From assembly GCA_020621965.1 (NCBI GenBank), contig JAHRYV010000005.1:1-64000 (forward strand): DNA of 64,000 nucleotides, read 5' to 3'. Made by a program: the position numbers and the translations under genes. The notes beneath the pieces are model-generated. The model was not told the origin of the DNA, did not search any database, and saw only the letters and a list, made by a program, of their open reading frames with translations. Shown in pieces: positions 53,377-63,106 of this stretch (its first letter is position 1; every line of letters starts with the position of its first letter). The stretch comes from Curvibacter sp. (GTDB lineage: Bacteria; Pseudomonadota; Gammaproteobacteria; Burkholderiales; Burkholderiaceae_C).

Positions 53377-54669
53377 ATGAACTACCTCTACGTCTATCTC
53401 ATCGCGATCCTGCTGATCATGACGCTGTACCTGCGCCGCTACTACCGCCGGCACGCCACCGACGTGGCCGAGCTGCAGGAAGCCGTGCAGGCCGGCCTGG
53501 TCGAGCCGCCCTCGTTGCACCCCGTCGTGGACCCGAGTGTGTGCATGGGCGGCGGCTCGTGCGCCAAGTCCTGCCCGGAGGAAGCCATCGGCGTCATCAA
53601 CGGCAAGATGACACTGAAAAACGCCGCCGCCTGCATCGGCCACGGCGCCTGCATGGCGGCCTGCCCGACCGAAGCCATCAAGCTGGTGTTCGGCACGGAA
53701 AAACGCGGCATCGACATCCCCAACATCACACCCGACTTCGAGACCAATGTGCCGGGCATCTTCATCGCCGGTGAGTTGGGCGGCATGGGCCTGATCCGCA
53801 AGGCCGCGCAACAGGGCCGCGAGGCCATGGCCGCCATCAGGAAGAAGCTGGGCAACGGCCCGGCCGACTACGACGTGGCCATCGTCGGCTGCGGCCCGGC
53901 CGGCCTGTCCGCGGGCCTCTCGGCCATCCACCACAAACTGCGCTACAAGCTGATCGAGCAGGAAGACTCGCTGGGCGGTGCGGTCTACCATTACCCGCGG
54001 CAGAAGATCGCCATGACCGCGCCCTTCGACCTGGACCTGGTGGGCAAGGTCAAGTTCTCGGAAGTGCAGAAGGAAAAGCTGATCGACTTCTGGATGGACA
54101 TCGTGAAGAAGACCGGGCTGAAGATCTCCTTTCGCGAACAGATGGAAGCCATCGAGAAGGAAAACGGCCGCTTCCTCGTCAAGACCAATCGCGGCAGTTA
54201 CACCGCCCGCACCGTGCTGCTGGCCATGGGCCGGCGCGGCACACCACGCAAGCTGGAAGTGCCGGGCGAAGAGAGCCCCAAGGTGACCTACCGACTCATC
54301 GATCCAGCCCAATACAAGGGGCAGGCCGTGCTGGTGGTGGGCGGCGGCGACAGCGCGCTGGAGGCCGCCATCGCCCTGTCGCAGGAAGAGGGCACGGACG
54401 TCACGCTGTCTTACCGCAGCGAAGCGTTTTCGCGCGTGAAGCAGAAGAACCGCATGCTGCTGGAGCAACAACAGAAGGCCGGCCGCCTGCGCGTGCTGCT
54501 CAAATCCAATGTGCGTTCCATCGACGACAAACTCGTGGTCATCGACACCGACGGCATTCCGCAGCGTTACCGCAACGACGCCATCATCGTCTGCGCCGGC
54601 GGCCTGCTGCCCACACCGCTGCTGCAGAAGATCGGCATCCAGTTCGACACCAAGTTCGGTACGGCCTGA
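53377..54669 (+). CDS. Membrane-anchored Fe-S/FAD pyridine-nucleotide oxidoreductase with non-canonical cluster motifs
   Basis: 430 residues. Residues 1-18 form a membrane helix (YLYVYLIAILLIMTLYL). Residues 50-105 are a dicluster ferredoxin-like domain with CMGGGSCAKSCPEEAIG and CIGHGACMAACPTEAIK. In each, the second Cys of CxxCxxCxxxCP is replaced, by Gly and by His. A short GELGGMGLIRKAAQQGREA segment follows. Then come an FAD-binding part (VAIVGCGPAGLSAGLSA) and an NAD(P) part (VLVVGGGDSALEAAIAL) of the thioredoxin-reductase-like family; no redox CXXC is seen. It lies 37 bases after ccmI and may link NAD(P)H to the membrane electron chain. A strong hairpin follows. Confidence 0.8.
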   Translation: MNYLYVYLIAILLIMTLYLRRYYRRHATDVAELQEAVQAGLVEPPSLHPVVDPSVCMGGGSCAKSCPEEAIGVINGKMTLKNAAACIGHGACMAACPTEAIKLVFGTEKRGIDIPNITPDFETNVPGIFIAGELGGMGLIRKAAQQGREAMAAIRKKLGNGPADYDVAIVGCGPAGLSAGLSAIHHKLRYKLIEQEDSLGGAVYHYPRQKIAMTAPFDLDLVGKVKFSEVQKEKLIDFWMDIVKKTGLKISFREQMEAIEKENGRFLVKTNRGSYTARTVLLAMGRRGTPRKLEVPGEESPKVTYRLIDPAQYKGQAVLVVGGGDSALEAAIALSQEEGTDVTLSYRSEAFSRVKQKNRMLLEQQQKAGRLRVLLKSNVRSIDDKLVVIDTDGIPQRYRNDAIIVCAGGLLPTPLLQKIGIQFDTKFGTA

Positions 54670-54688
54670 GGTGCGCTGCGCCGAACGG

Positions 54689-54717
54689 AGAAGGGGATGG
54701 CGCCGCCATCCCCTTCT
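54689..54717 (+). terminator. Terminator hairpin at the end of the cytochrome/ccm region
   Basis: A perfect 13-bp stem AGAAGGGGATGGC / GCCATCCCCTTCT with a three-base loop, 20 bases after the oxidoreductase stop. The T-run is poor (TTG), so termination may be partial. It is the first such structure after the conduit and ccm genes. Confidence 0.75.
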
Positions 54718-54744
54718 TGCCGCCTCTGTCTCAGCCACCGGCGT

Positions 54745-54803
54745 GCTGATCAGGGCCGCGCTCAAGGCCGGGCCGCTGAGCCGTCCGCCGCAGCTAACGA
54801 CCA
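54745..54803 (-). pseudogene. Scrap of a phosphomannomutase-type gene
   Basis: Leftward this encodes GGRLSGPALSAALI, nearly identical to GRDGRLSGPALSAALIRG of the manB gene at 38.1 kb, including strong DNA similarity over about 40 bases. Nothing else of such a gene remains. It is next to a transposase remnant, so probably a relic of a lost polysaccharide gene or a recombination junction. Confidence 0.55.
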
Positions 54804-54871
54804 CCCACCGCAATCCGCTAGTGGGGCCCGCCCGGTTGCGCAAGTGCGGGGCGCACAATGCCTCACATAAA

Positions 54872-55105
54872 TACAAGCGCGATTGGCGCGATTGACCTTT
54901 TGCAGGACGCCTCGCGCGCTCCCGGTCCAGATGAAAGGCTTGGGTTCGATATTTTGATGAGCGACGTAGTCATTGATCGCGGCAACCAGTTCAGGCATGC
55001 TGGCGAACACACCGCGGCGCGACCGCTCGGTGATCAGATCGCGAATAAGCGCTCGACCGTGTTCAGCCAAGACGCCCACTCCCATGCTTCGCCTGCTACA
55101 CGGGA
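54872..55105 (-). pseudogene. C-terminal remnant of an IS630-type transposase, frameshifted
   Basis: Leftward, one frame reads ASWLNTVERLF and then stops; the next frame continues RDLITERSRRGVFAS, then MPELVAAINDYVAHQN and NIEPKPFIWTGSA. Joined by removing one base near 55045 this is the C-terminal end of an IS630-family DDE transposase (the ASWLN-VERFF and KPF-WT blocks are characteristic). The N-terminal two thirds are absent. No terminal inverted repeats were recognised. Confidence 0.72.
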
Positions 55106-55278
55106 AATAGGGCTCATGCTGACCTGCATGGAAGGGGATGTATAACCCTGTATCCGGGTGGTCGCTTGGGCACTTACCCTGCGGCCACAGTGGCGGATTT
55201 CGAAATTGGTGCTCTCAGGAGGATCCCTCTTGGTTCGAACCTCAACATTACTCAATATTCTGGAAAGCGAGAAACAAC

Positions 55279-56553
55279 ATGAATCGCGATCAGGCAAGAA
55301 TTGCGGTCATTGGACTCGGATATGTCGGGCTTCCACTCGCAGTGGAATTTGGTCGCAAACGTCCTGTCGTCGGCTTTGATATCGACCAAAAACGCATTGA
55401 TGAGCTGAAGGCTGGGATTGACTGCAATCTGGAAGCCGACCGTGACGAGTTGCTGGAAGCCAAGTCACTGACCTTCACCTATCGTGTCGAAGACCTGCGT
55501 AACTGCAACTGCTACATCATCACCGTGCCGACGCCCATCGACGAGCACAAGCGCCCCGATCTCACGCCACTCGTCAAAGCGAGCGAAACCGTGGCGGGTG
55601 TGCTGAAGAAAGGCGACATCGTGATCTACGAATCGACCGTCTATCCGGGCTGTACCGAAGAAGACTGCGTCCCGATTCTGGAGAAACGATCCGGCCTCAA
55701 ATTCAACCAAGACTTCTATTGCGCTTATTGCCCCGAGCGCGTCAATCCTGGCGACAAGGAACGTCGACTCACAAGCGTCGTGAAAGTGACCTCGGGGTCC
55801 ACCCCGGAAATAGCGGATTTTGTTGACGACCTGTACAAGGACATCATTACCGCAGGCACCCACAAAGCGGAGAGCATCAAGGTCGCGGAGGCCGCCAAGG
55901 TCATCGAAAACACCCAGCGTGATCTCAATATTGCACTCGTCAACGAGTTGGCCCTGATCTTCAACAAGATGGGCATCGACACCGAAGCCGTGCTCAAGGC
56001 CGCCGGCACCAAATGGAATTTTCTGCCCTTCCGCCCCGGCTTGGTCGGCGGTCACTGCATAGGCGTGGATCCCTACTACCTCACCCATAAAGCTCAGGCT
56101 ATAGGCTACCACCCGGAAATCATACTGGCCGGGCGCCGCCTGAACGACAGCATGGGCACCTACGTCGCGGCCCAGTTGGTGAAAGCCATGGCCAAGCGTC
56201 GAATACATCTCGAGAACTCCCGCGTGCTGGTCATGGGCCTCACCTTCAAGGAAAACTGCCCGGATCTGCGCAATACCCGGGTGGTCGATATCGTCAAGGA
56301 GTTGAAGGATTTCTGCTGCAATGTCGACGTCTACGACCCATGGGTCACAGCGTCAGAGGCGCAGCACGAATATGGCATCACCCCCATTGGCGAACCCCAG
56401 CAGGGAACGTACGATGCCATCCTGTTGGCCGTTGCACACAAGGAGTTCAAAAACATGGGTGCAGCCTATATCCGAGCCCTTGGCAAGAACACCAGCGTCA
56501 TATACGACCTGAAATATGCTCTGCCGGCTGAAGAGTCGGATTTGCGGCTGTGA
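55279..56553 (+). CDS. Nucleotide-sugar 6-dehydrogenase, TviB/WbpA-like
   Basis: A 424-residue UDP-sugar dehydrogenase that oxidises C6 of UDP-GlcNAc or UDP-glucose with two NAD+. The Rossmann start is [18 protein letters not shown]; the substrate region shows [16 protein letters not shown] and [41 protein letters not shown] contains the catalytic Cys in [12 protein letters not shown]. The YYLTHKAQ form is typical of the UDP-GlcNAc/UDP-GalNAc (TviB, WbpA/O) branch. No other capsule or O-antigen gene is nearby. Codon use is richer in A/T than in neighbours, and IS debris precedes it, suggesting transfer. ATG 55279 fits the family. Confidence 0.88.
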   Translation: MNRDQARIAVIGLGYVGLPLAVEFGRKRPVVGFDIDQKRIDELKAGIDCNLEADRDELLEAKSLTFTYRVEDLRNCNCYIITVPTPIDEHKRPDLTPLVKASETVAGVLKKGDIVIYESTVYPGCTEEDCVPILEKRSGLKFNQDFYCAYCPERVNPGDKERRLTSVVKVTSGSTPEIADFVDDLYKDIITAGTHKAESIKVAEAAKVIENTQRDLNIALVNELALIFNKMGIDTEAVLKAAGTKWNFLPFRPGLVGGHCIGVDPYYLTHKAQAIGYHPEIILAGRRLNDSMGTYVAAQLVKAMAKRRIHLENSRVLVMGLTFKENCPDLRNTRVVDIVKELKDFCCNVDVYDPWVTASEAQHEYGITPIGEPQQGTYDAILLAVAHKEFKNMGAAYIRALGKNTSVIYDLKYALPAEESDLRL

Positions 56554-56642
56554 AGTCGTAACCGGCCGTAACCCGGGCAACGTCTTCAACAGAATCCCAG
56601 TGTGCGAGGTCCGGAACAGGCTTGAGTCTGTAACGGCGTGAG

Positions 56643-56671
56643 AAGGGGCAGCGCCGCCAGGCCTGCCCCTT
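56643..56671. terminator. Hairpin between two convergent genes
   Basis: AAGGGGCAG (56643-56651) and CTGCCCCTT (56663-56671) form a 9-bp stem followed on the plus strand by TTGTCTT. It stands between the convergent dehydrogenase and ahpF stops and can serve the rightward gene, perhaps both. Confidence 0.6.
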
Positions 56672-56690
56672 TGTCTTGGAGTATTGCCGT

Positions 56691-58268
56691 TCAGGCTGCG
56701 ACGCTCTGCGCCACCGGCGTGCGGATCAGGTGGTCGAAGGCGCTGAGCGCGGCCTTGGCGCCCTCGCCCGCGGCGATCACGATCTGCTTGTAGGGCACGG
56801 TGGTGCAGTCACCGGCGGCGAATACGCCCGCCACACTGGTGTGGCCCTTGGCGTCGACCACGATCTCGCCGAAGCGGCTGAGCTCCAGCGTGCCCTTGAG
56901 CCACTCGGTGTTGGGCACCAGGCCGATCTGCACGAACACACCTTCGAGCTCGACCAGTTGCTCGGCGCCGCTGACACGGTCCTTGTAGCGCAGGCCGTTC
57001 ACTCGTGAGCCGTCGCCGGTGATCTCGGTGGTCTGGGCGTTCACATGGACGGTGACGTTGGGCAGGCTCCTGAGCTTGCTCACCAGCACGGCGTCGGCCT
57101 TGAGGGCGTCGGCAAACTCGACCAGCGTCACGTGCTGCACGATGCCGGCGAGATCAATGGCCGCTTCCACACCCGAATTGCCGCCGCCGATCACGGCCAC
57201 GCGCTTGCCCTTGAAGAGCGGGCCGTCGCAGTGCGGGCAATAGGCCACGCCGCGGTTCTTGTATTCCTGCTCACCCGGCACGTTGACGTTGCGCCAGCGC
57301 GCGCCGGTGGAGAGGATGACACTGCGCGCCTTGAGCACGCCGCCGTTGGCCAGCTGCAGCTGCACCAGGCCGCCCGCCTCGCTGGCCGGGATCAGCTTGT
57401 CGGCACGCTGCAGGTTCATGATGTCCACCTCGTAGTGGCGCACCTGGGCTTCCAGCGCGGCGGCGAACTTGGGGCCGTCGGTCTCCAGCACCGAGATGTA
57501 GTTCTCGATGGCCAGGGTGTCGTTGACCTGGCCGCCGAAACGCTCGGCCGTCACGCCCACGCGGATGCCCTTGCGCGCCGCGTAGACGGCCGCCGCCGCA
57601 CCGGCCGGGCCGCCGCCGACGATCAGCACGTCATACGCGTCCTTGGCGGACAGCTTGGCGGCTTCGCGCGCTTCCGACTTGACGTCGAGCTTGGCCACGA
57701 TCTCCTCCACCGTCATGCGACCAGAAGCGAAGACCTGGCCGTTGAGGTAGACCATGGGCACGGCCATGATCTGGCGCGCGTCGACTTCGGCCTGGAACAG
57801 CGCGCCGTCGATCACCGTGGTCTGCACACGCGGGTTCAGCACGGCCATCAGGCTGGTGGCCTGCACCACGTCCGGGCAGTTGTGGCAGCTCAGGGACATG
57901 TAGACCTCGAACTTGAACTCGCCTTCCAGGCCCTGGATCTGCTCGATGACTTCGGGCTCGACCTTGGGCGGGTGGCCGCCGGTCCACAGCAGGGCCAGCA
58001 CCAGCGAGGTGAACTCGTGGCCCAGCGGGATCGCCGCAAAACGCACGCCGTGACTCTCGCCTTCGCGGGCAATCACGAAGGAGGGCTTGCGGGCGTCGCT
58101 GCCGCTCTCATCCAGCGTGACCAGCGCCGACAGGCCGGCGATGTCCTGCAGCAAGGCGCGCAGTTCGGCCGAGGCCGCGCCGTCGTCCAGCGAGGCGATC
58201 AGGCGGATCGGGCGTTGCAGTTTGCCGAGGTAGGCCTGCAACTGGGTCTTCAGGGTGTCGTCGAGCAT
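56691..58268 (-). CDS. ahpF: Alkyl hydroperoxide reductase subunit F
   Basis: A 525-residue flavoprotein that reduces AhpC with NADH. The N-terminal double-thioredoxin-like domain carries [13 protein letters not shown], the redox CHNC centre. The FAD site is [19 protein letters not shown], the second disulfide is [13 protein letters not shown], and the NADH site [43 protein letters not shown] closes the family pattern. ATG 58268 has AGGAG nine bases upstream. It follows ahpC on the same strand after 107 bases containing a strong hairpin. Confidence 0.96.
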   Translation of the reverse strand: MLDDTLKTQLQAYLGKLQRPIRLIASLDDGAASAELRALLQDIAGLSALVTLDESGSDARKPSFVIAREGESHGVRFAAIPLGHEFTSLVLALLWTGGHPPKVEPEVIEQIQGLEGEFKFEVYMSLSCHNCPDVVQATSLMAVLNPRVQTTVIDGALFQAEVDARQIMAVPMVYLNGQVFASGRMTVEEIVAKLDVKSEAREAAKLSAKDAYDVLIVGGGPAGAAAAVYAARKGIRVGVTAERFGGQVNDTLAIENYISVLETDGPKFAAALEAQVRHYEVDIMNLQRADKLIPASEAGGLVQLQLANGGVLKARSVILSTGARWRNVNVPGEQEYKNRGVAYCPHCDGPLFKGKRVAVIGGGNSGVEAAIDLAGIVQHVTLVEFADALKADAVLVSKLRSLPNVTVHVNAQTTEITGDGSRVNGLRYKDRVSGAEQLVELEGVFVQIGLVPNTEWLKGTLELSRFGEIVVDAKGHTSVAGVFAAGDCTTVPYKQIVIAAGEGAKAALSAFDHLIRTPVAQSVAA

Positions 58269-58309
58269 GGTTTCTCTCCTGTAAGGATGGGGCGTCAATG
58301 CCGCTGGGG

Positions 58310-58342
58310 GATGGGCTGCATCCGGCTGGGATGCAGCCCATC
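58310..58342 (-). other. Strong hairpin in the ahpC-ahpF spacer
   Basis: GATGGGCTGCATC and GATGCAGCCCATC form a perfect 13-bp stem with a seven-base loop. No T-run follows in the leftward direction, so read-through is expected. Such structures often protect the upstream message and lower downstream expression, which would give more AhpC than AhpF. Confidence 0.7.
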
Positions 58343-58375
58343 GGGCTGCGGTACTGGCAGCGGTGGAAAGATGGT

Positions 58376-58939
58376 TTAGATCTTGCCGACCAGGTCCAGC
58401 GAGGGGGTCAGGGTCTTGGCGCCTTCGTTCCACTTGGCGGGGCAGACCTGGCCGGGGTTCTTGGCCACGTACTGGGCGGCCTTCAGTTTGCGCACGGTTT
58501 CCTTGACATCGCGGGCGATGGCGTTGTCATGCACTTCCATGGTCTTGATCACGCCTTCGGGGTTGATGATGAAGGTGCCGCGCAGCGCCAGGCCTTCTTC
58601 CTCGATGTGCACGCCGAAAGCGCGGGTCAGCTTGTGGGTCGGGTCGCCCACCAGCGGGAACTTGGCCTTGCCCACGGCGGGCGAGGTCTCGTGCCACACC
58701 TTGTGCGAGAAGTGGGTGTCGGTGGTGACGATGTAGACCTCGGCACCGGCCTTCTGGAACTCGGCGTAGTTGTCGGCAGCGTCCTCGATCTCGGTCGGGC
58801 AGTTGAAGGTGAAGGCGGCCGGCATGAAGATCAGCACGGACCACTTGCCCTGCAGGCTGGCTTCGGTAACGTCCACGAACTTGCCGTTGTGAAAGGCGGT
58901 GGTCTTGAAGGGCTGGACCTGGGTGTTGATCAGGGACAT
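58376..58939 (-). CDS. ahpC: Alkyl hydroperoxide reductase subunit C (2-Cys peroxiredoxin)
   Basis: A 187-residue peroxidase. The peroxidatic Cys is in [13 protein letters not shown] (the common form is FVCPTE) and the resolving Cys in [23 protein letters not shown] and [23 protein letters not shown] are typical. It reduces hydrogen peroxide and organic peroxides, recycled by AhpF. AGGAGTTATCG precedes the ATG. Confidence 0.97.
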   Translation of the reverse strand: MSLINTQVQPFKTTAFHNGKFVDVTEASLQGKWSVLIFMPAAFTFNCPTEIEDAADNYAEFQKAGAEVYIVTTDTHFSHKVWHETSPAVGKAKFPLVGDPTHKLTRAFGVHIEEEGLALRGTFIINPEGVIKTMEVHDNAIARDVKETVRKLKAAQYVAKNPGQVCPAKWNEGAKTLTPSLDLVGKI

Positions 58940-59100
58940 CGATAACTCCTGTAGTTGATAAAAGGCATTTATGAAAATGACCGGTTCAATTCAAACCGAT
59001 GGCGTGAATTGTAGATGAAAGCTATCGATTTTTATTATTGATTTAACAATACTACCGATAGGAAAGATTTATTGCGCCGCACATGAACGCGTGCGGAATG
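58940..59100 (-). promoter_or_regulatory. AT-rich ahpC promoter region with possible OxyR-type half-sites
   Basis: This is one of the most AT-rich stretches of the window. Leftward it contains ATAG-N7-CTAC (around 59010-59025) and an ATTG-N6-CAAT palindrome (59037-59050), and CTATCG/CGATAG occur as an inverted pair spanning about 40 bases. The arrangement recalls LysR-type OxyR sites, but only part of the four-element consensus matches. A TTGAAC and TAAATG pair further down could be the promoter. Confidence 0.35.
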
Positions 59101-59145
59101 CGCGTCAGAAACGGAAGGTCGAGGTGGCGCGATGTGAGCGCCCGC

Positions 59146-59205
59146 TCAAAGGCCGGAGCTCTTAAGCAGCAGTCCCAGCAGCGCGCTTCCAACGCTGGGA
59201 GATAT
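59146..59205 (-). pseudogene. Possible 3' scrap of a second chrA gene
   Basis: Leftward it reads SALLGLLLKSSGL followed by TGA, against CALLGLAVKSAGL and TGA at the end of the intact chrA at 60591. DNA similarity continues a few bases past the stop (TTTGA). The remnant abuts the fic stop. Only about 14 codons are comparable, so chance or convergent hydrophobic sequence is not excluded. Confidence 0.4.
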
Positions 59206-59207
59206 GT

Positions 59208-60413
59208 TCACGGCGCTCCATGAACAGTGGCGGCATCCGCTTCCGCCTCCGGCCATAGACGCGGAAACAGGAAACGCAGGGCGTGCTGCGGCAGGCCAAA
59301 GCGCACCTTGCCCTGCGCGGAGTCAGACTTGAGCAATCCCCGCTTGAGCAGCGCGCCCAGCACATCGGTGGCGCCGCGCGCGCTCATGCCGATCATGCTC
59401 TTGAAGTCGCCGCGAGCCATCTCCTCGCCGCTGAGGAAAAGGTAGTGCAGGCCCCGCAGGGCCTCCTGGCGCACGCCCGACTTCAGCACGGTTTCCTCGA
59501 ACACGAGGCAGGCTTCGAGACGCGCCTTCATGGTCTCGAAGTCCAGCATGCCCGACATGAAGCCGACCTGATCCAGGCAGGTATCGAGCACGTAGTCGAT
59601 CCAGGCCATCAGGGCCTGCTCGCTCAGATTGCCCCGCCCGTCCAGGTCGCCGCGGCGTGCGCTGTCCGCATCGGCCAGCAAGGCGTAGTAGCGCTCGGTG
59701 CTGCGTGCAAAGCCTCGCAGCGGTGACCACAGCCCGCCGGTATAACCCAGCGCGCTCAGCAAGGTATGCGTGTGCAAGCGCATCACCCGGCCATTGCCAT
59801 CGACAAAGGGGTGGATCCAACCCAGCCGCTGATGGGCAGCCGCCAGCGCGACCAGGGTCAGTTCTCCCGGGCGAACCGTGCCGTAAAAAGTCGCCCAGCG
59901 CGTCAGAAACTGCGTCACGCTGGCGTGCGCGGGCGCCACATGCTGGCCCACCTGTACTTCGCGCTGGCGCAACTGCCCGGGCACGATGGGCTCGTTCTGC
60001 GTCGTCACCAGATCAGTGGCCGGCAGCCGACCGAATAGCCCCCGGTGCAGCTCACACACCGCCTCGACCGAATACAGCGCCTTGGCGCCGGCCTCGCCGG
60101 CGTAACGCGTTTCCAGCGATTGCTCGGCTTCGATATGGGCGACGGCCAGGCGCTGTCTGGCGGCCAGCCCGAGGTCCCGGGAAAAGTCCTGGCGCAAAGC
60201 CTGCTCGATCTCGTGCGGCCGCGTGTGTTGCCCCTCGATGCGGTTGGTGTAGTACGAGTTCATGCTGCGCAGCAAGTTGCGCAGTTCCGGCGGCACCCGC
60301 GTCCCCGCCAGCCGCGTGGCTTGCCGCAACAGGACGTGCGACTTGGCCAAGAGAGGCTCAAGCCGTGCCTCTGAAGGCAAGAGAGGCTCAAACTGGACCG
60401 GATCGGTATACAT
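59208..60413 (-). CDS. Fic-domain protein, class II with N-terminal inhibitory motif
   Basis: A 401-residue Fic protein, probably an AMP-transferring (adenylyl) enzyme. The catalytic motif HPFVDGNGRVMR is complete. The inhibitory helix motif (S/T)xxxE(G/N) is present upstream as TNRIEG (SYYTNRIEGQHTRP), placing it in class II, where one Glu blocks productive ATP binding. The C-terminal third (DFKSMIGMSARGATDVLGALLKRGLL) looks like a winged helix. Tight AT-rich upstream DNA with three repeated sites suggests autoregulation. No toxin-antitoxin partner is adjacent. Target is unknown. Confidence 0.88.
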   Translation of the reverse strand: MYTDPVQFEPLLPSEARLEPLLAKSHVLLRQATRLAGTRVPPELRNLLRSMNSYYTNRIEGQHTRPHEIEQALRQDFSRDLGLAARQRLAVAHIEAEQSLETRYAGEAGAKALYSVEAVCELHRGLFGRLPATDLVTTQNEPIVPGQLRQREVQVGQHVAPAHASVTQFLTRWATFYGTVRPGELTLVALAAAHQRLGWIHPFVDGNGRVMRLHTHTLLSALGYTGGLWSPLRGFARSTERYYALLADADSARRGDLDGRGNLSEQALMAWIDYVLDTCLDQVGFMSGMLDFETMKARLEACLVFEETVLKSGVRQEALRGLHYLFLSGEEMARGDFKSMIGMSARGATDVLGALLKRGLLKSDSAQGKVRFGLPQHALRFLFPRLWPEAEADAATVHGAP

Positions 60414-60421
60414 GGCGTTTA

Positions 60422-60509
60422 TTTTGCCAAGTTTCTTGTATTTGTAAACTATTGTTTTTATTCAGTTTTTTAAAATTTTTTCAAACTATTTTGCCAACGT
60501 TTTTGCCAA
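60422..60509 (-). promoter_or_regulatory. Three TTGGCAAAA repeats in the AT-rich fic promoter
   Basis: On the minus strand TTGGCAAAA occurs three times (60509-60501, 60497-60489, 60430-60422). The first two are 12 bases apart; the third is nine bases before the fic ATG. Between them lies a run of A/T with several possible minus-10 strings. The layout is that of a multi-copy operator. The Fic protein's winged-helix end is a candidate binder. Confidence 0.55.
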
Positions 60510-60590
60510 CCATGGCGCCCACTCAGCCAGAACGCGGGCACTTCGACCTGCCGGATCGCCTTGGTCAGCGTACCTCAGGGGTGGTGACGT

Positions 60591-61940
<1,350 letters not shown>

Positions 61941-61984
61941 GAGGGCCGATCATAGTCGCGCGGGCCAACCCCACCTTGCACAAG

Positions 61985-63025
61985 TCAATCCGCGAGAGCG
62001 GACAAGTCGAGCTCCGGATGGCGTCGATGCAGCGACTCCCTCCCCTGCTGGGCACGCTCCCTCCAGCCCGGCCCGCGGTTCACCAGATCGGTCCAGGCCG
62101 CGCGCAGCGCCCCGACGTCGTTCTCCGCCAAGTACTCGATGAGCGCCGCCGCCTGGTCGAGATCCTTGCTGGCTTTGGTGCGCTGGGCCTGGGGCCGCTC
62201 GCCGTAGACCAGCAGCTTGTGGACTGCGTACTTCTCGGGCGGCGGCGCATTGACCACGATAGGACCGGTATTGCTCAGCAGCGCGAGCTGGATCGGGCTC
62301 TCCATCGAGAACTCCAGGAACTTGAGCGGCTGCATCGTCACGTTCAGCGGCTCGATCTTGACCGGCTCATCGCCGCCACGATGCATCGCGGTTACGAAGT
62401 CGAGCTGAAGGTCCGGCTCGTCCGACTTCACGTAGGTGGTCAGACTCTTTACCGGTACAAAACCCATCCTGAGCGAATCGATCACGGCCGGCGTGTCGAT
62501 CTTCACGGTGGCCGGCAGGGCGATGGAGACGTTCCTGCCGGCATGGGCAAAGTCCAGGTCCAGCGTCTGGGCGCCTGTGTTCCAGGTCACGCCGAGCAGG
62601 TTCTGATAGGCCAGGTAGACGTGCGTGCCGATCAGGATGCCGCCCGCGTGGAAGAAGCCCGCGTCCGCCAGACGGCCGATGATTCTGGCGTGGGCGGGGA
62701 TGATGTAGCTGCATCCGGCAGCGATGGCCACTCGGGCGAGCTGGCGCAGGTGCTGTTGCTGCGGCGCCTGGGGGTTCTTGCGATGCTCGTCGATTAGCGC
62801 GTCCAGCTCCGGCGAGGCTGGCCCCACATAGATCTGGGTCTGCCTGCCCATGAGATCCGGGACCTGGTAGTAGACGTAGGCCTTGCCCTTGACCTTCTTG
62901 GTCGAGAAGCTGCCCGGCAGGCTGGCCACGGAGCGCACATGGGCAAGCTGGGCGGCTCCCAGGACCTGGGCAAAGGCAGCCTGCGCCTGGGCCGATTGAG
63001 GAGTGTGGAGCATGGCTATACTCAC
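61985..63025 (-). CDS. GSU2403-type nucleotidyltransferase-fold protein
   Basis: About 346 residues from GTG 63025, or 342 from ATG 63013. The N-terminal part contains GSFSTKKVKGKAYVYYQVPD, typical of this poorly known family. The middle has HARIIGRLADAGFFHAGGILIGTHVYLAYQNLLGV followed by QTLDLDFAHAG, a DxD-like nucleotidyltransferase motif. A helical C-terminal region follows. TATACT 13 bases before the GTG is a likely minus-10, so the leader would be very short. Family role is not known; some such proteins occur in accessory islands. It sits convergent to no partner gene. Confidence 0.68.
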   Translation of the reverse strand: MSIAMLHTPQSAQAQAAFAQVLGAAQLAHVRSVASLPGSFSTKKVKGKAYVYYQVPDLMGRQTQIYVGPASPELDALIDEHRKNPQAPQQQHLRQLARVAIAAGCSYIIPAHARIIGRLADAGFFHAGGILIGTHVYLAYQNLLGVTWNTGAQTLDLDFAHAGRNVSIALPATVKIDTPAVIDSLRMGFVPVKSLTTYVKSDEPDLQLDFVTAMHRGGDEPVKIEPLNVTMQPLKFLEFSMESPIQLALLSNTGPIVVNAPPPEKYAVHKLLVYGERPQAQRTKASKDLDQAAALIEYLAENDVGALRAAWTDLVNRGPGWRERAQQGRESLHRRHPELDLSALAD

Positions 63026-63106
63026 GTTTTAGTTTTTCAGTATAACGCAGGACAAGGTTCTCGGGCTCCACAGGAATGTCCCCTTGGCCCGCCACAATAG
63101 CGCCCC

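Larger units (their letters stand above)
54670..55278. other. Intergenic region with insertion-sequence debris
   Basis: About 600 bases holding the terminator hairpin, a phosphomannomutase scrap and the transposase remnant listed separately. The part from 55110 to 55278 has no gene I can support. It leads into the dehydrogenase gene with noticeably more A and T than the surrounding sequence. Confidence 0.55.
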
